DNA from: Reddybacter sp041622675 | GTDB lineage: Bacteria; Pseudomonadota; Gammaproteobacteria; Pseudomonadales; Porticoccaceae | Assembly (NCBI GenBank): GCA_041622675.1 | Contig: JBFJYH010000001.1 | Location: forward strand, 1 to 64,000 | Reading direction: 5' to 3' | DNA length: 64,000 bases | Part shown: one piece after another, positions 59,120-64,000 of the stretch | How positions within the stretch are numbered: position 1 is the stretch's first letter | How the letters are laid out: every line of letters starts with the position of its first letter | Program-made: the position numbers and the translations under genes | The notes under the pieces: generated by a model | Databases searched by the model: none | The model's input: the letters and a program-made list of their open reading frames with translations, nothing else | What the model was told of the DNA's origin: nothing

Positions 59120-59689
59120 ATGGCTAACTATTCTACCAATGAATTTCGCTCCGGTCTTAAAGTCATGCTCGACGGCGATCCCTGTTCAATTATTGAAAAT
59201 GAATTTGTAAAGCCAGGCAAAGGCCAAGCCTTTAGTCGCGTGCGTTTGAAGAACTTGAAAACGGGGCGCGTATGGGACCGTACTTTTAAGTCGGGGGAAA
59301 GTCTCGAAGGAGCCGATGTCAGCGAACAAAACATGCAGTATCTCTACAATGATGGTGAATACTGGCATTTTATGGAGCCCGAGACTTTCGAGCAGCATCA
59401 GGCCGATAAAACTTCTGTGGGTGATACCGCCCTGTGGTTACGCGAGCAGGATACCTGCATTGTCATTTTGTACAACGGCTCTCCGCTGGCCGTGGCGGCG
59501 GCTAACCATGTCGATTTAGAAATTACTCAGACCGACCCTGGCCTCAAAGGTGATACGGCCCAGGGCGGGACGAAACCGGCCACGTTAAGTACCGGCGCCG
59601 TGATTAAAGTACCGCTGTTTTTGAATGAAGGTGAAGTAGTCAGTGTTGACACTCGGACAGGGGAATACCTCAATCGCGCAAAAAAATAA
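59120..59689 (+). CDS. efp: Translation elongation factor P
   Basis: A 189-residue three-domain factor that relieves ribosome stalling at polyproline stretches. The modified loop is NEFVKPGKGQAF with the target Lys34. The domain II-III signature SVDTRTGEYLNRAKK ends the protein. AGAGGT lies three bases before the ATG. EpmB is divergent 31 bases away and EpmA lies 89 bases downstream, so modification of Lys34 by beta-lysine is expected. EpmC (hydroxylase) is not in the window. Confidence 0.96.
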   Translation: MANYSTNEFRSGLKVMLDGDPCSIIENEFVKPGKGQAFSRVRLKNLKTGRVWDRTFKSGESLEGADVSEQNMQYLYNDGEYWHFMEPETFEQHQADKTSVGDTALWLREQDTCIVILYNGSPLAVAAANHVDLEITQTDPGLKGDTAQGGTKPATLSTGAVIKVPLFLNEGEVVSVDTRTGEYLNRAKK

Positions 59690-59778
59690 GTGCTCACTTG
59701 GGCCAGCCCAGCTTTAAATGGTTAAAATTTACACCGCGGTTATTTGATCGTAAAAATGATTCCTAAGGGGCTTTAACT

Positions 59779-60738
59779 GTGTCTGACAATGTTAATACAG
59801 GCATTCAGTGGCGCCCCACAGCGTCAAATGATGCGCTGATTAAAAGGGCGCGTCTGCTGGCGCAAGTGCGCGAGTTTTTCGCCTTACGTCGCGTACTTGA
59901 AGTTGATCTGCCTGTACTGGGTGAGCGCACCGTCAGCGACCCACATCTCGACAGTTTGTCTACCGAGGGTTCTCAGCACTATTTACAGACCTCTCCCGAA
60001 TACTATATGAAACGCCTACTGGCATCGGGCAGTGGGCCAATTTACTCTCTCGGTAAAGCCTTTCGTGCCAATGACAGAGGGCGTCAACACAATCCCGAAT
60101 TTACCCTGTTAGAGTGGTATCGCCCCGGCTGGGATGAAAGTCAGTTGATGGCAGAGGTCGCAGATCTTCTGCAGGATGTGGGGTGTGCACCTAACGCTGT
60201 GGCGCAACGTGTTACCTACCGGGACATTTTTCTTGCCACGGTCAATCTTGACCCCCATCGGGCAAGCTTGGCGCAACTAGTGCAGTTGGCGAGTGATATT
60301 GCCCAGCGAAATATGCGTGGTGAAAGTCGCGCCACTTGTTTGGATTTGATTTTTAGTTTTGAAATAGAGGCCCGCTTGCCTCCTGGTGTTGTATTCGTAC
60401 ACGATTACCCTGAATGCCTGTGTGCTCTTGCGCAACTCGGCGTCGATGGCCAAGGTGTGACGGTGGCACGGCGTTTTGAAGTGTTTCTCGACCGCACAGA
60501 ATTAGCCAACGGTTATTTTGAACTGCTCGATGCCAATGAGCAGCGCCAACGCTTTAGTGAAGATAATCGACAGCGAAAAATCATGGGTAAAGCCGAAATT
60601 GCGGCGGATGAAAAGCTATTGGCTGCTCTCGATGAAGGCCTGCCGTCTTGCGCTGGCGTGGCGCTGGGTATCGATCGCCTGTTAATGCACCTTGTTGGCG
60701 CCCAGCATATCGACGAGGTGATTGCGTTTTCTAGCTGA
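59779..60738 (+). CDS. epmA: EF-P lysine ligase EpmA
   Basis: A 319-residue paralogue of class II lysyl-tRNA synthetase without the anticodon-binding domain. Motif 2 is KAFRANDRGRQHNPEFTLLE and motif 3 is GVALGIDRLLMHL. It attaches (R)-beta-lysine to Lys34 of EF-P. The start is GTG (59779) with AGGGG upstream. It ends with IDEVIAFSS, as in known EpmA. It follows efp on the same strand and is convergent with cysE. Confidence 0.94.
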   Translation: MSDNVNTGIQWRPTASNDALIKRARLLAQVREFFALRRVLEVDLPVLGERTVSDPHLDSLSTEGSQHYLQTSPEYYMKRLLASGSGPIYSLGKAFRANDRGRQHNPEFTLLEWYRPGWDESQLMAEVADLLQDVGCAPNAVAQRVTYRDIFLATVNLDPHRASLAQLVQLASDIAQRNMRGESRATCLDLIFSFEIEARLPPGVVFVHDYPECLCALAQLGVDGQGVTVARRFEVFLDRTELANGYFELLDANEQRQRFSEDNRQRKIMGKAEIAADEKLLAALDEGLPSCAGVALGIDRLLMHLVGAQHIDEVIAFSS

Positions 60739-60861
60739 TTACTCTCTTGTTAAATCTATAGTTCTATCAAGGGTGCTACCTTACTATAAGAGTTCTCGCT
60801 ATGGCCCTTAAACGCAGCCGAATAACGTTGCTTTCCCCGCTCAATTTATCGGCGTTAGTTA

Positions 60862-61701
60862 TCAATCACCCGCGCAGCCATCAAGCCCGTGATCCATTTT
60901 TTCTGCTGGGTCGTCGTCATTCGTTGAGCCAACGATTGTTGCAGGCACACCGGCAACGATGGAGTGGGGCGGGACGTCTTTTAGCACTACGCTTGCGGCA
61001 GCAATTTTTGAACCTTCACCAATTTCTATATTGCCGAGCACTTTGGCACCCGGACCAATGAGCACACCGCGCCGGACTTTTGGGTGACGATCACCCGATT
61101 CTTTACCAGTCCCCCCCAAAGTGACCGATTGCAATATAGAGACGCAGTCTTCAACCACGGCTGTTTCACCTATGACGAGGCCTGTCGCATGGTCAAACAT
61201 AATCCCTTTGCCAATTTTTGCCGCTGGATGAATATCTACGCCGAGGACCACTGATATGCGATTTTGCAGCACCAATGCTAAGGGGCGGCGCTGGTTGTGC
61301 CACAACCAATGGGCGACGCGATAGGCCGTGAGGGCGTGAAAACCTTTGTAATAAAGGAAGGGTGTGGAAAAATCGTGGCTGGCAGAATCCCTCTCGTAAA
61401 TGGCAATGATATCGCAGCGTGCCTTATCGATAATTGTTGGATCATTATTGAAAGCATCGTCAAAAACTTCTCGTACCAGCAAGGCTGGCGTGATATCACT
61501 GTGTAGCTTGTTGGCGAGATGAAAACTCAGGGCGGCTGCCAGATTATGATGATTTAAAATGGTGGCGTGTAGAAACCCAGCCAGTACAGGCTCTTTGCTC
61601 GCGGTGACAGAGACTTCATTAACCAGCTGTTGCCAAAGACTTTCGTTGCTGTGAGCGTCGCAGGGGTTGGCAAGTGATTGCTTCACGGGTGTTGTCATCA
61701 T
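60862..61701 (-). CDS. cysE: Serine O-acetyltransferase CysE
   Basis: A 279-residue enzyme that makes O-acetylserine for cysteine synthesis. The N-terminal helical domain (WQQLVNEVSVTASKEPVLAG) is followed by the left-handed beta-helix with catalytic residues in GIMFDHATGLVIGE and SGDRHPKVRRGV, ending in VAGVPATIVG. It is the long CysE type with a C-terminal tail that can bind CysK. In this family cysteine inhibits the enzyme. It may start at either of two adjacent ATG codons. The ComF gene lies upstream. Confidence 0.92.
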   Translation of the reverse strand: MMTTPVKQSLANPCDAHSNESLWQQLVNEVSVTASKEPVLAGFLHATILNHHNLAAALSFHLANKLHSDITPALLVREVFDDAFNNDPTIIDKARCDIIAIYERDSASHDFSTPFLYYKGFHALTAYRVAHWLWHNQRRPLALVLQNRISVVLGVDIHPAAKIGKGIMFDHATGLVIGETAVVEDCVSILQSVTLGGTGKESGDRHPKVRRGVLIGPGAKVLGNIEIGEGSKIAAASVVLKDVPPHSIVAGVPATIVGSTNDDDPAEKMDHGLDGCAGD

Positions 61702-61745
61702 TGGGCCGTTATGGTGATCGTCGCGACATTATCCGAATCCTGAGT

Positions 61746-62543
61746 CTAATTATCCAGTGGTGTCCGGGCAAGCAGCCAAATTTCAACTGATTTTGCCCCG
61801 GCTTTGAGTAAAGTTTGGCTCAGTGCCTGTACCGTGCTACCCGTGGTGAGGACATCGTCGACCAAGGCGACTTGGGCACCCTGTAAAATTTTTTCTGCTG
61901 AACCGACAGCAAATGTAATGCCCGGCAGTCGCTGGCGCTCCTTGCGAGATAGGTGATGTTGAGCGGGTGTGTTGATGACACGTTTTACAGCCCCTTGACA
62001 GTGTTTAATTTTCAGCTCACGGGATAGTTCGCGGGTGACAATGTGGCTTTGATTAAAGCCACGTACTAGGCGTTTTTTCCAGTGAAGAGGGACGGGAACC
62101 AACAGATCAGGCAATGTGCAGGTGCCATTGTCGAGTTGCTTTTTAATATGCCTTGTGAGTAATTGCGAGAGCACTTTCCCAGCGGCGAGTTGACCGCCAA
62201 ACTTAAAGCGCTGTAACAATAAATCGACAGGGTATTGGTAGAGCAGGGATGTGTGTACCGCACTAAAGGCCGGACGTTTATTGTGGCAACGACCACAAAT
62301 ACCCTCGGTGTTGAGGGAAATGGCACAAATATCGCAATGCAGACCCAAGCGCGGGATACTTAACTCGCAGGCGTAGCAAAGGTCAATTTCTCGTCCAGCG
62401 GGCAAACCACAAAGTAGGCAGGCTCCGGGTAGCAGCCGATAATCGGCCTTCTTGACGAGGCCCTTGAGGCTGTACCAGTGGGTAGTACAGGCGTGTATCT
62501 TGGCTGCGTTGTGCAGCGGGATAGGCGTCTTTCTTGGGTACAC
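61746..62543 (-). CDS. comF: ComF-family phosphoribosyltransferase-like protein
   Basis: A 265-residue protein. Zinc-type Cys pairs lie in CLLCG, CYAC, CDIC and CGRCHNK (about residues 42-90), and the PRPP-binding motif is VALVDDVLTTGSTV near residue 232. FAGxxRG-like NQSHIVTRELSREL and LVPVPLHWKKRLVRGFNQ are characteristic of ComF/GntX. In competent bacteria it is needed for single-stranded DNA handling; in others the role is unclear. It lies upstream of cysE by 44 bases on the same strand. Confidence 0.9.
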   Translation of the reverse strand: MYPRKTPIPLHNAAKIHACTTHWYSLKGLVKKADYRLLPGACLLCGLPAGREIDLCYACELSIPRLGLHCDICAISLNTEGICGRCHNKRPAFSAVHTSLLYQYPVDLLLQRFKFGGQLAAGKVLSQLLTRHIKKQLDNGTCTLPDLLVPVPLHWKKRLVRGFNQSHIVTRELSRELKIKHCQGAVKRVINTPAQHHLSRKERQRLPGITFAVGSAEKILQGAQVALVDDVLTTGSTVQALSQTLLKAGAKSVEIWLLARTPLDN

Positions 62544-62906
62544 TTAAAAAAATCCTTTTTATAGACATTTCTTTGCGCTGTGCTCCGTCTCTCATTTATT
62601 GTGACTGGGGGCTGAGAATATTTTCTTCTTTTCTTCCCAACCTTCCTCGGCGAGTCTTCGCAGGCTGTGTAAGCAGTGTAGTACAAAATTTGTTTTGACT
62701 AGGGGCTGGCTATAACACCCCGGCAACCGATACGCGGGTGGCTTTCAATACTCAAGAGCGAATTTTGTCATTCGTGATTGATAGGAGGGATGCTGTAGCC
62801 GTTGTCATTGAGGGCCGGGGTAGCTTTATCTGGCAGTTCTAGCGAAGGGGGCTTGCTCGTGCCATAATTTGTTAGATTTATTCTTTTTCCTTTGTTGATT
62901 AATGCT
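62544..62906. other. Divergent gap between comF and the LysR gene
   Basis: About 360 bases with no credible gene. A family-like start for comF at 62543 and for the LysR gene at 62907 leave this as promoter region. I see no strong palindrome that I would name as operator. Confidence 0.5.
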
Positions 62907-63845
62907 ATGAATATTCGCCGTATTGATTTAAACCTACTCGTTTATCTCGATGTGCTCCTCCATGAACGCAATGTCACCAAGGCTGCAGCGCAGTTGGGTA
63001 TTACCCAGCCGGCGATGAGCAACGGTTTGCGGCGTTTGCGTGATCTATTTGATGACCCTCTCTTGATTCGAACCAGTGATGGAATGAGCCCCAGTCAGCG
63101 AGCACTTGAATTGCAACCGCAGGTGCGCGATATCCTCGCCAATATTGACCGGGCGGTACAGCCTCAGAAAAACTTTGAAGCCCTCACTGCGCAGCGGGTA
63201 TTTCGCATTATGGCCAGTGACTATGCAGAGGCGACCCTAATTGCCCCGTTGCTTAGCGAACTGTCTCGTCTGGCACCGGGCATTACTCTCGATATATTGA
63301 CGCCCAGTGATGTGCGCCTGCAAGATGTGGAACAGGGTCGGGTAGATATGTTGCTAAATCGTTTTGATGAAATGCCGCAGTCCTTTCATCAACTCACCAT
63401 GTGGGAGGATGACTTTTCCTGTTTGCTGAGTATTGACAACCCTTTGTTGAACCAATTTAATCTCGATAATTATCTGCTGGGACGCCATGTCTGGGTCAGT
63501 AAAACGGGTATGGGGGCCAGTGTCGGTATGAACCCACGAGATGCTCAGCGCGTGGGTCGGGTTGACGAAGCGCTCAAACATATCGGCAAAACGCGCCGTA
63601 TAGCCGTGTTTACGCGCCACTATCAAGTGGCGGCTCAACTGGCGCAGCAACCAGATTTGATCGTTACTGTTCCCACGCGTTTGGCACGCCTACAGCTAAG
63701 TAATGAGCGCCTTGCTTTGCGGCCCCCTCCTTTTAAAATTCCAAGTTTTGAGCTAAAAATGGCTTGGAGCCCGCTGTTACAGCACAATTCTGATCACCAG
63801 TGGATACGCCGCTTATTGGCTGATATTGCCCGTCGAGAGGGCTAG
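62907..63845 (+). CDS. LysR-family transcriptional regulator
   Basis: A 312-residue regulator. The start is set at ATG 62907 (MNIRRIDLNLLVYLDVLLHE), the usual form of the NodD/LeuO-like branch; the frame opens five codons earlier. The helix-turn-helix is NVTKAAAQLGITQPAMSNGL, and the effector domain follows from about residue 90. The strongest neighbour is the next gene on the same strand, probably malate synthase G, so control of glyoxylate metabolism is possible but not shown. The ligand is unknown. Confidence 0.88.
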   Translation: MNIRRIDLNLLVYLDVLLHERNVTKAAAQLGITQPAMSNGLRRLRDLFDDPLLIRTSDGMSPSQRALELQPQVRDILANIDRAVQPQKNFEALTAQRVFRIMASDYAEATLIAPLLSELSRLAPGITLDILTPSDVRLQDVEQGRVDMLLNRFDEMPQSFHQLTMWEDDFSCLLSIDNPLLNQFNLDNYLLGRHVWVSKTGMGASVGMNPRDAQRVGRVDEALKHIGKTRRIAVFTRHYQVAAQLAQQPDLIVTVPTRLARLQLSNERLALRPPPFKIPSFELKMAWSPLLQHNSDHQWIRRLLADIARREG

Positions 63846-63972
63846 TGTTCATGCTCGTGTGGTATTAGCGAAATACTTGTGGTGAATACTGAGAATAAAA
63901 GCGATAAATTAGATAAATTACCTGCCCGCGTAATAGAATAAGCATCCAACGCTATAGCAGAGAACAAAGCCC

Positions 63973-64000
63973 ATGAACGAACGAATCGAGATCGGCGGCT
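63973..64000 (+). CDS. Start of a gene cut by the window end, perhaps malate synthase G
   Basis: Only nine codons are present, reading MNERIEIGG. This resembles the N-terminus of malate synthase G (MTERxxxGGLQ), which joins glyoxylate and acetyl-CoA. The evidence is too short to decide; the call rests on this start alone. Confidence 0.35.

Noticed and set aside
1..64000. Search for tRNA, rRNA, CRISPR arrays, insertion sequences and prophage modules
   Set aside because: No TPsiC-like arms in a tRNA context, no rRNA-like conserved stretches, no regularly spaced repeats, no transposase or integrase frames were seen by eye.

Overview
The window reads as a chromosomal segment of a Gram-negative gammaproteobacterium, most likely a marine, lipid- or steroid-degrading lineage of the Cellvibrionales/Spongiibacteraceae type. 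That placement is inference from gene content, not from a marker gene. The content behind it is: NagZ next to a methylthioinosine phosphorylase, PrmB-AroC, the EpmB/EF-P/EpmA set, a FimX-like c-di-GMP protein, a PA4780-type RIO kinase, DUF2058, DUF971, OxyR with a Cys pair, and many acyl-CoA, ketone and alcohol enzymes. Base composition is near 50% G+C, except for an AT-richer left edge and a few AT-rich gaps. I saw no rRNA, tRNA, CRISPR array, insertion sequence or phage module.

Layout. 1-1.6 kb: an AT-rich orphan membrane protein and a broken ZIP-like transporter. 1.7-6.4 kb: a PAS-GGDEF diguanylate cyclase and an EmrAB-type efflux pair with a divergent TetR regulator. 6.4-11.7 kb (minus strand): a nuclease-fold hydrolase, an SDR, a crotonase-fold protein, NudC, GloC (YcbL type) and an LLM-class oxidoreductase. 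A deazaflavin-type nitroreductase-fold protein lies divergently from the last. 12.4-18.3 kb: DUF6763-like protein, NagZ, MscS channel, methylthioinosine phosphorylase, YqaA, a secreted alpha/beta hydrolase, a 36-residue membrane ORF and a thioesterase. 18.4-23.2 kb: carboxylesterase, Baeyer-Villiger monooxygenase (BVMO), SDR and HSL-family esterase, a plausible route from a ketone through an ester to alcohol and acid. 23.6-27.3 kb: sterol-desaturase-family protein, a two-subunit SSS symporter and a Rieske protein. 27.4-35.5 kb: YbbP/YbbA/TesA, FolE, PrmB, AroC and an MFS permease.

35.7-42.7 kb is accessory: a nitrobindin-like barrel, a methyltransferase, YghU, a decayed enoyl-CoA hydratase, an intact crotonase-fold gene, a gene-poor stretch with small orphan ORFs, and a second BVMO. 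42.8-46.7 kb: a lysozyme-like protein, RIO kinase, ArfB, DUF2058 and a double VOC protein. 47.1-51 kb: a cold-shock protein, then OxyR divergent from rubrerythrin, a GlpC/HdrD-like iron-sulfur protein and DUF3501. This last group is the best candidate for a poorly described system, a peroxide-reducing chain. 51.2-57.8 kb: a membrane protein, SDR, BrkB/YihY, a TlpA-like lipoprotein, DUF971 and FimX-like. 58-60.7 kb: the EF-P lysylation locus. 60.8-64 kb: CysE, ComF, a LysR regulator and the first bases of a probable malate synthase G gene.

Housekeeping genes alternate with small catabolic clusters. The two MGRV-starting SDRs, two BVMOs, two crotonase-fold proteins, two esterases and the thioesterase suggest oxidation of alicyclic or steroid-like alcohols and ketones down to acyl-CoA. 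Substrates cannot be read from the sequence.
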